This document shows positions 24,236 through 33,089 of a stretch of DNA of 64,000 nt, piece after piece; within the stretch, counting starts at the first letter, position 1, and each line of letters starts with the position of its first letter. The DNA lies in contig JAEZLW010000175.1 in the NCBI GenBank assembly GCA_023415145.1, positions 1-64,000 of the forward strand, written 5' to 3'. The position numbers were made by a program, and so were the translations under genes. The notes beneath the pieces are model-generated. The model saw only the letters and a program-made list of their open reading frames with translations. It was not told where the DNA came from and did no database searches. Origin of the DNA: Bacillota bacterium (GTDB taxonomy: Bacteria > Bacillota > Clostridia > Christensenellales > Aristaeellaceae).

Positions 24236-25969
24236 ATGAAAAAAATTACTGTATGGATGTTGATTGGTGTTTTGCTTCTGGGCATGGTTTACGCACTGGC
24301 CGAAAGCAGCACGGTGGCCACACAGGCGCCTATAAAAACGCAAGCGCTGGCACCGGGTGACGAGGGGGAGCAGGTGAGCCGTTTGCAAAAACGCCTTGCC
24401 GGGCTTTGCTATTTCAGCGGCGACGCAAACGGGAAGTATCAGGAAAGCACACAGCAGGCCGTACTTGAATTTCAAAAGGATTACGGTCTTGACGCCACAG
24501 GGATTGCCGACGAAAAAACCCAGTCCGCGCTGTATGAGGCAGAATACCGGCCTTTGGAAAAAGGCGATTCCGGGAACGATGTGAAGGCGCTGCAAGCAAG
24601 GCTGCATGAGCTTGAATATTACAATGGAAAAATTAGCGGCAATTATTTGGATGGTTCCCACTACGCCATTTCGGACTTCCAAAGTAAAAACGGGCTCTTT
24701 GTTACCGGAAAAGCCGATGTGAAAACCCAGGAGCTGCTCTTTGACGCAAGCCGGGCGCTGTCCAAAACGGCACAGGCTACTCCCGTAAAGGCGGCAGATG
24801 CCACTCCTACGCCATCCCCCGTGCCTACCCCTTCTCAAAGCCCGCTTGCAAGTACTGTCGAGCCGGTGAACGTTACTCCTACCCCTAATCCGACTGCTAT
24901 CGCTTATGAGAAGCGTCTGCAGAGGGGCTCCAAGGGCGAGTATGTGGAGATGCTGCAGGCCAGGCTTTTTGAGCTTGGGTATTATATGGATGAAGTGACC
25001 GGCAGCTACACAAATGAGACAAGGGAAGCTGTGATCGCATTCCAGAAGAACAACAGCCTTCCGGCGGATGGCATAACCGGTGAAAAGACATGGAACATGC
25101 TGTTCAATAACCAGGATATGCTGGATGCATTGGCCACACCCAGGCCAACGCCCGTGCCGACGCCTGTACCCTATGCCATCACCATTGATGTGACAAACCA
25201 GGTGGTCACAGCTTATGGCCTGGATGAAAACAATGAATATACCCAAGTGGTCCGGCAGATGATCTGCTCTACCGGCACCAGGGCAACGCCCAGCGACATA
25301 GGCAGCTGGAAGCTTGGCGCGGGCCGGTCCCGCTTTCCGCTGTTTCCCAAGTACAACGTGTACGTGCAATACTGGACGCCTATTGCCAACGGCATTGGCT
25401 TCCATTCCGTAATCTACAATACAAAAAACACCAAGGACCTGATGGTAGGCTCCTACCGGCAGTTGGGCACCCGTGCATCCCACGGCTGCATACGGCTTTT
25501 GGTGGACGATGCCAAGTGGATTTATGAAAACGCAGGCAAAGGCACAGTTGTCACCATTACAGACAAATTGCCTTCCGATCCGGAGCTTACCCAGTCGCTG
25601 AAACCGGCAGCGCTGAACACAAGCAGTATGCTGCCAAAGGTTACCCCGGCGCCTACCGTGCCTCCCGTATACGACGGTACATTGCCGCCGCCTCAGCCTT
25701 TCCGTTCCTTGAACAAAGGCGACAAGGGGGAGGATGTATACTGGCTGCAAATGAAGCTGAAGGAGCTGGGCTACTATACCGGTACCGTTACCGGCGGCTA
25801 TTATGGCGGCACGCAAAAGGCTGTGAAGGCTTATCAAAAGGACAATGGCCTGACGGCGGACGGCGTTGCCGGCGTCAAAACGCAGAAGTTGCTCTATGCC
25901 AATGTGTTGCCAACGCCTGTGCCTGAGGCACTGTCTACACCTTCCCCCGAGCCTGTGGCTGCGCGGTAG
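24236..25969 (+). CDS. secreted L,D-transpeptidase with four peptidoglycan-binding repeats
   Basis: A 577-residue exported cell-wall enzyme. A signal peptide or anchor (residues 4-21) is followed by two PG_binding_1 repeats (about 38-95 and 105-165, each with LQxRLxxLxYF and the closing DGITGxKT-type motif). A Pro/Thr/Ser linker, a third repeat (about 230-290) and a second linker come next. The YkuD catalytic domain covers about 308-440 with the active-site SHGCIRL (Ser415, His416, Cys418). After a third linker there is a fourth repeat (about 490-550). YkuD enzymes make 3-3 cross-links or attach proteins to peptidoglycan. The ATG at 24236 follows GAGGTG. It appears to be transcribed alone. 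Confidence 0.93.
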   Translation: MKKITVWMLIGVLLLGMVYALAESSTVATQAPIKTQALAPGDEGEQVSRLQKRLAGLCYFSGDANGKYQESTQQAVLEFQKDYGLDATGIADEKTQSALYEAEYRPLEKGDSGNDVKALQARLHELEYYNGKISGNYLDGSHYAISDFQSKNGLFVTGKADVKTQELLFDASRALSKTAQATPVKAADATPTPSPVPTPSQSPLASTVEPVNVTPTPNPTAIAYEKRLQRGSKGEYVEMLQARLFELGYYMDEVTGSYTNETREAVIAFQKNNSLPADGITGEKTWNMLFNNQDMLDALATPRPTPVPTPVPYAITIDVTNQVVTAYGLDENNEYTQVVRQMICSTGTRATPSDIGSWKLGAGRSRFPLFPKYNVYVQYWTPIANGIGFHSVIYNTKNTKDLMVGSYRQLGTRASHGCIRLLVDDAKWIYENAGKGTVVTITDKLPSDPELTQSLKPAALNTSSMLPKVTPAPTVPPVYDGTLPPPQPFRSLNKGDKGEDVYWLQMKLKELGYYTGTVTGGYYGGTQKAVKAYQKDNGLTADGVAGVKTQKLLYANVLPTPVPEALSTPSPEPVAAR

Positions 25970-26085
25970 AGGAGTGCAACCTTCGACAGCATTGGACGCC
26001 ATTTGTAAAAATACCGGATAGGCTATTGTGGTTGGCCCCAAAGTGAGGTATGCTGATTGGGCACTTTGCAAGGAGGTACAATCGC

Positions 26086-26316
26086 ATGGAAGAAAACAAA
26101 AGGCTCACCATTGAAGAAATGATGGAAGGCAAACAAAAGACTCAGCATGACCGCAAGGGCTGGGTGGGCTTTGTGGAAAGCGACGTCGTGACTTTTATGA
26201 CACAGTACGACCTGGAGAAAATGACCATCGACGACGGCCAGGGCAACAAGGCCAAGCTTACGCGCCGCAAGGACAACAGCGTGTTTGTGGAGTGTACATC
26301 TTCCAATGTATTATGA
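26086..26316 (+). CDS. 76-residue conserved-looking small protein
   Basis: A small charged soluble protein (MEENKRLTIEEMMEGKQ at its start), with a compact middle, GWVGFVESDVVTFMTQYDLE, and an alternating beta-like tail. A perfect AAGGAGG lies before the ATG at 26086, supporting a real gene. No function is recognised. It follows the L,D-transpeptidase by about 115 bases on the same strand. Confidence 0.7.
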   Translation: MEENKRLTIEEMMEGKQKTQHDRKGWVGFVESDVVTFMTQYDLEKMTIDDGQGNKAKLTRRKDNSVFVECTSSNVL

Positions 26317-26366
26317 GACTGTTTCATATCCTTTGACCGGGATGGGACACTGGTTTCCTCCCCTTT

Positions 26367-26422
26367 GAGGTTTTTCAGGGATGGGTACGGGAAGGGCGCT
26401 TTTTCAAAAAGCGCCCTTCCCG
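26367..26422 (+). repeat. hairpin repeat family R2, copy b, between convergent genes
   Basis: It runs from GAGGTTTTTCAGGGATGGGT to a 17-pair hairpin (arms 26388-26404 and 26406-26422), CGGGAAGGGCGCTTTTT with AAAAAGCGCCCTTCCCG. It resembles copy a at 17527-17584 along its full length. Here it lies between a plus-strand small gene and iolE and may terminate both transcripts. Confidence 0.75.
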
Positions 26423-26443
26423 CTCATTATCTATCCATATCCC

Positions 26444-27340
26444 TTACAGTCCGGTCTTTTCGTGGATGTAGCGGCGTGCCTTCACGGCATATTCGTAGGG
26501 GTTGGCGCGTGCAGGATCCTGCTCGGCTTCCACCACCACCCAGCCCTCGTAAGCCTCTTGTTCCAGTACATCAAAGATGGGGGCAAAGTCCACATCCCCA
26601 TCTCCCGGCACGGTGAACACGCCGGCGCGGACGGCGTTTAGGAAACTCCAGCCTTCCTTCTCCGCCTGCGCGCGGACACTCTGGCGTACATCCTTTAAAT
26701 GCACGTGGCGGATGCGGCGTATGTACTTTTTCAGGATGGGCATGGGATCGATGCCCGCGAATGTCAGATGGCCGGAGTCAAACAGCAGATAGACCAGATC
26801 AGGATCGGTCATGGACATGAGGGTGTCGATTTCCTCGGCTGTCTGGATGCCGGTGCCCATGTGGTGGTGGATGGTCAGTGTCATGCCCGCATCACGGGCC
26901 AGGCGGCCCAGTTTGTTGTATCCTTCGGAAACAGCCTTCCATTGCTCGCTGGAATACACAGGCTTATCCGGCCCGAAGATGTTCAGCGGCTTGCCCTGGA
27001 TGGAATTGCCCTGCTCACTGGCGCCGATGATTTTTGCGCCCAGGGCATTGAGGCGGTCACGGTGGGCGATGAAAGCATCCTCCGTCACTTTATAAGGCTC
27101 GGAAGTAAACAGGCTGGAAAACCAGGCGTTGCAAATTTTTAGTCCGCGTACGTCCAAGTAGTGCTTCAAAACTGCCGGGTCCTTGGGATACTTGTTGCCG
27201 ATTTCGCTGCCGGTGAAGCCGGCCAGCGCCATTTCACTGATGCATTGCTCGAATGTGTTCTCGCCCCCCAGATCGGGCAGATCGTCGTTGGTCCAGCCGA
27301 TGGGCGCGATGGCCAGCCTGACTTTTTTAGGATCCAGCAT
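26444..27340 (-). CDS. iolE: 2-keto-myo-inositol dehydratase (IolE)
   Basis: A 298-residue TIM-barrel enzyme that dehydrates 2-keto-myo-inositol to 3D-(3,5/4)-trihydroxycyclohexane-1,2-dione, the second step of inositol breakdown. The opening VRLAIAPIGWTNDDLPDLGG is characteristic of IolE, and the metal-site helices carry HHHMGTGIQT (about residues 154-163) and DSGHLTFAG (about 190-198). EAEQDPARANPYEYA near the C-terminus is also typical. It is the last gene of the iol operon, 24 bases after iolD. Confidence 0.95.
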   Translation of the reverse strand: MLDPKKVRLAIAPIGWTNDDLPDLGGENTFEQCISEMALAGFTGSEIGNKYPKDPAVLKHYLDVRGLKICNAWFSSLFTSEPYKVTEDAFIAHRDRLNALGAKIIGASEQGNSIQGKPLNIFGPDKPVYSSEQWKAVSEGYNKLGRLARDAGMTLTIHHHMGTGIQTAEEIDTLMSMTDPDLVYLLFDSGHLTFAGIDPMPILKKYIRRIRHVHLKDVRQSVRAQAEKEGWSFLNAVRAGVFTVPGDGDVDFAPIFDVLEQEAYEGWVVVEAEQDPARANPYEYAVKARRYIHEKTGL

Positions 27341-27364
27341 GGTGATACCCCTTTCGTCCTTCCC

Positions 27365-29218
27365 TTATATGTCTCTCACTTTTTTCACTTGCTCCTGCAT
27401 GGCCGTGTAAGCTGCCTGCACCCGCTCCTGGGTGGATACTTCCGCCACGCCGACCCGCCACCAGCCTTCAAAGCCGGGGGTCATGCTGCCGGGAAGCACC
27501 TTGATGTCGTACAGGACAGGCTTCGCCTGTCTCTTTCCATCCTCCAGCGCGGCGCGAAGCTCCTGCACCGTTCTTACGGTGTAGGCCTTCAAGCCGTAGC
27601 CTTCGGCGTTTTTGGCAAAATCCATCTGCATGACGGGGCCGGTAAGTTCCCCGGTCTTTTCGTCCCGGTAGCGGAACACCGTGCCGAAGGTGTCGTTGCC
27701 TTGATTGTTTTGCAGGTTTTCAATGCAACCCCAGCCGGAGTTATCAAACAGGCAGAAGTGGACTTTGATACCCTCCTGCAAGGCGGTGACCATTTCACTG
27801 TGAGCCATCAGGTATGTACCGTCCCCAAAGAAGGCATATACCTCTTTGTCCGGGCAGGCCAGCTTGACGCCTACCGCGCCGTTTATTTCGTACCCCATGT
27901 TGGAAAAGCCGTACTCCATGTGGTAGGTGCAGGGATCGCCAGACCGCCACAGCCGCTGCATATCTCCTGGCAGGCTGCCGGCAGACCCGACCGCAATGTC
28001 GGAGGCCGCCATGAAGCGGTTGATTTCTCCCAGTGCGCGGGTCTGGGAAAGGCCTTCAGGCAGGTCTTGATCGTAGAAGCCGTCAACGATGGTGTCCCAA
28101 TCAGCTTTGGCTTGTGCGATATCCTTGCCAAAGGCGGTTTGATAGTCCGAGAGCGTTTCCGTCAAGGAAACAAGTGCTTCCCTGGCGTCGGCAATGATGG
28201 GCTCGCCGTTCATTTTCACCGCGTCAAAGGGGCAGATGTTGATGGAGAGAACCTGGGTATTTTCGGGGAAAAGCCATTTGGAGCAGGTAGTGAAATCCGT
28301 AAGCCGGGTGCCCACGGCAAGGATCAGGTCTGCCGTTTTGGCGATGACGTTGGCGGCTTTTCCGCCGGTGACGCCGATGCCGCCCAGGTTGAGTCGATGG
28401 TTCCAGGGCAGCACGCCTTTGCCCGCCTGGGTTTCGCAAAAGGGGATGTCCGACTGTTCACAGAAGGTTTGCAGCGCTTTTCCAGCCTCGCTGTAGCGCA
28501 CTCCGCCGCCGCATATGACCAGAGGGCGCTTGGCGTTTTTGATCAAACCAATTACGCGGTCAAGCTGCGAATGGGTCAAAGGCCGCCGGTCCATGTGCCA
28601 GACGCGGCGCTTAAAAAACTCCACAGGGTAATCGTAGGCCTCGCCCTCCACATCCTGGGGCATGGCCAGGCATACCGCGCCTGTATCGGCTGGGTCTGTT
28701 AATACCCGCATGGCGTGAATCGCGGCGGTCATGAGTTGCTCCGGGCGCTGGATGCGGTCCCAGTAATGGCAAACGCTTTTGAATGCGTCGGTGACGGTTG
28801 TGGCGAAGCTGTCAAAAAACTCCGCCTGCTGCAACACCGGGTCCGGCTGCCGGCTGGCGAAGGTATCGCCGGGCAAAAGCAGCAGGGGAATGCGGTTGGC
28901 GGTGGCACAGCCGGCAGCGGTCACCATGTTCATGGCGCCGGGGCCGATGCTGGAAACACAGGGGATGATTTCCCGGCGGTTTTTTTGTTTGGCGAAGGCC
29001 ATGGCGGCAAGGGCCATGTTCTGCTCGTTCTTGCCCTGCAAAAAGCGGATGTGATGGCCGCCCTGGGTAAGGGCCTGGCCCACGCCCACCACGCAGCCGT
29101 GACCGAACACACCAAAAATGTTATTTACGAATCTTAATTCCACGCCGTCCATTTCTACGTATTGCTGATCCAAAAAGCGTACCAGGGCTTGGGCCATGGT
29201 CAGGCGGATGCGTTCCAC
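27365..29218 (-). CDS. iolD: 3D-(3,5/4)-trihydroxycyclohexane-1,2-dione acylhydrolase (IolD)
   Basis: A 617-residue thiamine diphosphate enzyme that opens the inositol-derived ring to 5-deoxy-glucuronate. The N-terminal domain includes the TPP-partner segment SSIGPGAMNMVTAAG. The C-terminal TPP-binding motif runs from FFGDGTYLM to FDNSGWGCIEN (about residues 468-500). The start is GTG directly after the iolB stop codon, with AAGGAAGAA as the ribosome binding site inside iolB, so the two are translationally coupled. The length is normal. Confidence 0.96.
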   Translation of the reverse strand: MERIRLTMAQALVRFLDQQYVEMDGVELRFVNNIFGVFGHGCVVGVGQALTQGGHHIRFLQGKNEQNMALAAMAFAKQKNRREIIPCVSSIGPGAMNMVTAAGCATANRIPLLLLPGDTFASRQPDPVLQQAEFFDSFATTVTDAFKSVCHYWDRIQRPEQLMTAAIHAMRVLTDPADTGAVCLAMPQDVEGEAYDYPVEFFKRRVWHMDRRPLTHSQLDRVIGLIKNAKRPLVICGGGVRYSEAGKALQTFCEQSDIPFCETQAGKGVLPWNHRLNLGGIGVTGGKAANVIAKTADLILAVGTRLTDFTTCSKWLFPENTQVLSINICPFDAVKMNGEPIIADAREALVSLTETLSDYQTAFGKDIAQAKADWDTIVDGFYDQDLPEGLSQTRALGEINRFMAASDIAVGSAGSLPGDMQRLWRSGDPCTYHMEYGFSNMGYEINGAVGVKLACPDKEVYAFFGDGTYLMAHSEMVTALQEGIKVHFCLFDNSGWGCIENLQNNQGNDTFGTVFRYRDEKTGELTGPVMQMDFAKNAEGYGLKAYTVRTVQELRAALEDGKRQAKPVLYDIKVLPGSMTPGFEGWWRVGVAEVSTQERVQAAYTAMQEQVKKVRDI

Positions 29219-30025
29219 TTATTCTTCCTTCCTTCCGGGCCAGTATGTTGCGTCCTTTTCCTGCACCCACACATGCTCAGGAACGAAGGTGGGGGTGATG
29301 TAGGGAGCGCCATCCAGGTGGCGGATCACAAACAGGTACCACAAGGCGTATCCCGGCGGGGTGCAGTGGGGATGGGTGAGCCCCGGCCGGATGAACACCG
29401 TGTCACTGTCGTGAACCTTTAACACATCCTCACCCAGTTCCGCGTAGGCAAAGCCGTTTTTTGGATTGGATTTGTAGTAGTAGATTTCCGGCTGGGGATG
29501 GTGGTGGGGCGGATAGCTGGACCACTTGCCGGGGAAGCCGATGACTTCACCCAGCACCAGGTTCGACAGTGGCGCATTGCGTTTGTCAAACACCGTGCGC
29601 ACGATGCGTGTGGAGGTTTCATTCATCAGCCCCGCGCCGCGGTATTCGTCTGCCGTATCCTTGGGGAAATACCATTCCGTGGGGAAGGGCGTTTCGTTAT
29701 CGGTGCGCATCACGCAGATTTCGCTGTCGCAGCTTAAGCCGCGGATGGAAACGGCTGTATTGCGGTCTGCATGCAGCACATAAGGCCCCATGTCAAAGCA
29801 GTTGCCGCGGGAGAATACCTTTTCTGCTTGCCCTGCGGTGATTGCAATTTCTCCGTATACCAGCAGGTAGGCTTTTTCCAGGGGCCGGTCATCTTCAAAC
29901 GTCTGCCCTTGTTTCAGCCGCAGCACGCCAAAATCCATGGCCATATCTCCGTGGATACCGCCTAATGCGCTCATCTGGGTGTAACCGAAGGCATGGGGGC
30001 CGTTCGCTCTACGGATGTCAGACAT
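29219..30025 (-). CDS. iolB: 5-deoxy-glucuronate isomerase (IolB)
   Basis: A 268-residue cupin that converts 5-deoxy-glucuronate to 2-deoxy-5-keto-gluconate. The metal-binding cupin motif is YPPHHHPQPEIYYYK (about residues 168-182), followed by a downstream His in RPGLTHPHCTPPGY. The ATG at 30025 overlaps the iolG stop by eight bases. Confidence 0.96.
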   Translation of the reverse strand: MSDIRRANGPHAFGYTQMSALGGIHGDMAMDFGVLRLKQGQTFEDDRPLEKAYLLVYGEIAITAGQAEKVFSRGNCFDMGPYVLHADRNTAVSIRGLSCDSEICVMRTDNETPFPTEWYFPKDTADEYRGAGLMNETSTRIVRTVFDKRNAPLSNLVLGEVIGFPGKWSSYPPHHHPQPEIYYYKSNPKNGFAYAELGEDVLKVHDSDTVFIRPGLTHPHCTPPGYALWYLFVIRHLDGAPYITPTFVPEHVWVQEKDATYWPGRKEE

Positions 30026-31046
30026 GGGCGGCCTCCAGTATTTCCTTTACGGTGACGGGGCGGTGCTCCAGCCAGGACTTTTTCGCGGCCATGGCCAGCA
30101 CCACCGGGGACAATGCGTCATCCACGGTCACAGGCACGGGGGTATCGTTCACGATGGCGGCGATGAAAGCCTTCATTTCCTTGATAAAGGAGCCCATGTA
30201 CCGCTCCAGGAAGAAGTATTGGGGCTTGTCGGATTGGACACCTTCGGCGGTGCTTAAGCGCACGGTGGTATCGCCGTCGTTCTCCCCGGCGGCCATGCCA
30301 AGAGCCCCAAAGACTTCCACCCGCTGGTCGTAGCCGTAGGCGGCGCGGCGGCTGTTGTCGATCACGCCAAGGGCGCCATTTTCAAACTTCAAAAGCACGA
30401 TGGCGGTATCCACATCCCCTGCGCGGCCGATGGCGGAGTCCACCAGCACGGCACCCTGGGTATATACTTCGGTAACGGGGCTTCCGGCCTGGAACTGTGC
30501 CATGTCAAAGTCGTGGATCATCATGTCGATGAACAAGCCGCCGCTGGATGCAGCGTATTCGGCGGACGGAGGCTGGGGGTCGCGGGAGGTGATTTTCACG
30601 ATCTCCACCTTGCCAAGCCTTCCGGAAGAGGCAAGCTCCTGCACCCGGCCATGGTTGTGGTCAAATCGGCGGTTGAAACCGATCTGCATTTTTACGCCAT
30701 TGTCCTCGGCAGCGCACTTGGCGGCCAGGATTTTTTCGATGGTCAAGTCTACCGGCTTTTCGCAGAAGATGTGCTTTTTCGCCTTGGCGGCGGCAATAGA
30801 AATGTCCGCATGGGTGGTAGTTGGGGAGCAGACCAGCACCGCATCGATGGCAGGGTTTTCCAGAATGTCCTCATAGCGGGAGGTGAAGGCGGGAATGCCA
30901 AGCCTTGTAGCCAAGGCGGATGCCTTGGCGATGTCCACATCGCTGACCATTAAAACCTCGGCCTCCGGGATGTGGTAGGTAATGGATTCGCCGTGAACGT
31001 TGCCGATGCGCCCCGCGCCTACGATGCCGATCTGAAGCTTTTTCAA
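30018..31046 (-). CDS. iolG: myo-inositol 2-dehydrogenase (IolG)
   Basis: A 342-residue NAD-dependent Gfo/Idh/MocA dehydrogenase that oxidises myo-inositol to 2-keto-myo-inositol, the first step of the pathway. The Rossmann motif is GIVGAGRIGNVH and the catalytic lysine lies in CEKPVDLT. GLFIDMMIHDFDMAQF (about residues 163-178) is typical of inositol dehydrogenases. A TTG at 31046 is the likely start, since AAAGGAG lies eight bases upstream; another in-frame TTG at 31064 overlaps that site. It follows iolA after a repeat-bearing spacer. Confidence 0.93.
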   Translation of the reverse strand: MKKLQIGIVGAGRIGNVHGESITYHIPEAEVLMVSDVDIAKASALATRLGIPAFTSRYEDILENPAIDAVLVCSPTTTHADISIAAAKAKKHIFCEKPVDLTIEKILAAKCAAEDNGVKMQIGFNRRFDHNHGRVQELASSGRLGKVEIVKITSRDPQPPSAEYAASSGGLFIDMMIHDFDMAQFQAGSPVTEVYTQGAVLVDSAIGRAGDVDTAIVLLKFENGALGVIDNSRRAAYGYDQRVEVFGALGMAAGENDGDTTVRLSTAEGVQSDKPQYFFLERYMGSFIKEMKAFIAAIVNDTPVPVTVDDALSPVVLAMAAKKSWLEHRPVTVKEILEAAHV

Positions 31047-31168
31047 AGGAAAGACTCCTTTCAAAATAATGATCTATGGGTTGGGGAACAAGGTACAGAC
31101 AAATTTGCGGGTGTGATAACCGATCATAAAATACGAATTCGTGATATTCAAATGTTTTTCCAGTATAT

Positions 31169-31333
31169 AAGGGATTCTCAAGGGATGAAATTCCGCAAGC
31201 TCAATCGTCGCACTGGTTCGCTGCCGCTCCCATCGCACGTTTCGCTTGATTCATCCGCCCTGTCCTTTTCCGCCACTGGCGGGGGCAGAGCTCCTTCACC
31301 TTTCGCGGTGGGGTTCGGGGAGGCAGAGCCCCC
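31169..31333. repeat. intergenic repeat family R1, copy c, between iolA and iolG
   Basis: It begins GGGATTCTCAAGGGATG, like copy b. It carries the core GCTCAATCGTCGCACTGG and CGCTGCCGCTC, and ends in GGGGTTCGGGGAGGCAGAGC with CCCC. It ends about ten bases past the iolA stop codon on the iolA transcript. The remainder of 31047-31342 shows no gene. Confidence 0.65.
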
Positions 31334-31342
31334 ATGACGTCC

Positions 31343-32854
31343 TTACAGCGAGCCATCCCAGGTATTAACAGAAGTTTTCTTTTTCTCTTCCTCGTCGAAC
31401 CAGCGGACGGTGACGCATTTCGATTCGGTGAAGAAGCGGAAGGCATCTTTGCCGTGGCAATGCGGGTCGCCAAAGAAGGATTTTTTGTGGCCGCTGAAGG
31501 GGAAGACAGCCATGGGAACCGGGATGCCCACATTGACGCCCACCATGCCACCGTCGGTGCGCTTGACAAACTCCCTGGCATAATGCCCATTCTGGGTGAA
31601 GATGACCGAACCGTTGGCGAAGGGGCTTTCATTCATAAGCGCCAGGCCTTCCTCAAAGCTCTTGACACGTTTGATGCAAAGGACGGGGCCGAAAATTTCA
31701 TTCTGGCCTACGGTCATGTCCTGGGTGACGTGATCCAGGATGGTGTGGCCGATGTAAAAGCCATTCTCGCAGCCTTGTACTTTCACATTGCGTCCGTCCA
31801 GCACCACCTTCGCGCCTTCATCGATGCCCTTTTGAATCCAGTCGCACACGAATTGCTTGTGGGACGCGCTGACAACGGGCCCCAATGCGGTAGCCTTGTC
31901 GCAGGCAGGGCCGATCTTCTGCTGCTTGCAAAGCCTGACAAGCTCCGCCACCAGTTCATCCGCCACTTCCTCATCCACCACCACCACGGGCAGCGCCATG
32001 CAGCGTTCCCCGGCGCAGCCGAAGCTGGAGTTCATGATGCCGGCGGCGGTGCGTGTGATGGGTGCATCCTTGAGGACAAGCGCATGGTTCTTTGCCTCGC
32101 ACAGGGCCTGTACGCGCTTGCCGTGGGCAGCGGCAGTTTTGTATACGTGCAAGCCGACGCTGGTGGAACCTACAAAAGTGATGCCCTGGATGTCGGGGTT
32201 TGTAAGCAGGATTTCCGCTTCGTTGCGGGAGCAGGGTACAACGTTCAAAACGCCGTCGGGAAAGCCGGCCTCTTTGTAAAGCTCCGCCATGCGAAGGCTG
32301 GTCATGGGCGTTGAGCTGGCGGGCTTGAGTATATAGGTATTGCCGCAGACGATGGCCAGAGGCGCCATCCAGCCCATGGGGATCATGGCGGGGAAGTTCC
32401 AGGGCGCAATGCCGGCGAACACGCCCATAGGCTCCCGGTAGAGCGTGGTGTCATAGCCCAAAGAGGTGTCCATAAGGCTTTCGCCCATTAAGAGGCTGGG
32501 GGCGGAGCAGGCCAGCTCCACCATTTCCTTGGACTTCAGTACATCCCCGGCGGCTTCGGTTAAAGCCTTGCCATGCTCGGTTGCCAGCAAAAGCGTCAGC
32601 TCATCCAGGTTCTTTTCGATCAGTTCCCGAAGTTTGAACATTAAATCCGCCCGGCGTTTGACGGGGGTATCCCGCCAGGCGGGATAGGCCTTTTTCGCTG
32701 TGGCGATGGCTGATTCCACCTCGTTTTTTAGGCAGCACGGGCTTTTGGCGATCACTTCGCCTAAGGACGGATTGTATACGTCCACGTATTTTTCGGTTCG
32801 GGAGGCGACATATTGCCCGCCGATGAAGGGCATTAACATTTCGGGTTGAGGCAT
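31343..32854 (-). CDS. iolA: (methyl)malonate-semialdehyde dehydrogenase, CoA-acylating (IolA/MmsA)
   Basis: A 503-residue aldehyde dehydrogenase that converts malonate semialdehyde to acetyl-CoA, the last step of inositol catabolism. The catalytic cysteine is in GCAGERCMALPVVVV (about residues 282-296), preceded by the NAD-site FVGSTSVGLHVYKTAA. The ATG at 32854 has GAAAGGA at good spacing; an in-frame ATG nine bases earlier would overlap the ribosome binding site. It is flanked on both sides by R1 repeats, which is unusual inside an operon. Confidence 0.95.
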   Translation of the reverse strand: MPQPEMLMPFIGGQYVASRTEKYVDVYNPSLGEVIAKSPCCLKNEVESAIATAKKAYPAWRDTPVKRRADLMFKLRELIEKNLDELTLLLATEHGKALTEAAGDVLKSKEMVELACSAPSLLMGESLMDTSLGYDTTLYREPMGVFAGIAPWNFPAMIPMGWMAPLAIVCGNTYILKPASSTPMTSLRMAELYKEAGFPDGVLNVVPCSRNEAEILLTNPDIQGITFVGSTSVGLHVYKTAAAHGKRVQALCEAKNHALVLKDAPITRTAAGIMNSSFGCAGERCMALPVVVVDEEVADELVAELVRLCKQQKIGPACDKATALGPVVSASHKQFVCDWIQKGIDEGAKVVLDGRNVKVQGCENGFYIGHTILDHVTQDMTVGQNEIFGPVLCIKRVKSFEEGLALMNESPFANGSVIFTQNGHYAREFVKRTDGGMVGVNVGIPVPMAVFPFSGHKKSFFGDPHCHGKDAFRFFTESKCVTVRWFDEEEKKKTSVNTWDGSL

Positions 32855-32958
32855 GAGAATCATCCTTTCACAGATGTGATACGTTGTGATTGATATGCTT
32901 GTTAGGCAAGATTATTGTAAATTTCTAGACTATAAGGGTTTCGCGCCTGCGGGCGCGA

Positions 32959-32984
32959 CCAGGGCTTTCCGGATGCCCTGGACC
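32959..32984. repeat. intergenic repeat family R1, end fragments only (copy d)
   Basis: CCAGGGCTTTCC is followed directly by GGATGCCCTGGACC. These are the two terminal sequences of copy a (15501 and 15632) with the interior absent, as after excision or deletion. Confidence 0.5.
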
Positions 32985-33065
32985 TTCGGGGGCATCACTG
33001 CCCAACAATAAATTACAAGGTTAAATCTAAATTATTTAGATTCCAAAGAGATGTATCTCATTGGC

Positions 33066-33089
33066 GGGGTCCAGGGGCGGAGCCCCTGG
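33066..33089. repeat. intergenic repeat family R1, end palindrome (copy e) abutting the iolC stop
   Basis: GGGGTCCAGGGGC followed by GGAGCCCCTGG matches the right end of copy b (15910-15933). As at metK, the palindrome ends exactly at the stop codon of a minus-strand gene. Confidence 0.65.

Noticed and set aside
24215..26071. A 618-codon open frame antisense to the L,D-transpeptidase gene
   Set aside because: The plus strand encodes clear domains with catalytic residues; the antisense reading has no recognisable motif and reflects high third-position GC.
27161..28702. A 513-codon open frame antisense to iolD
   Set aside because: It lies wholly inside iolD, which is complete and has TPP-enzyme motifs; no ribosome binding site or domain on the antisense strand.
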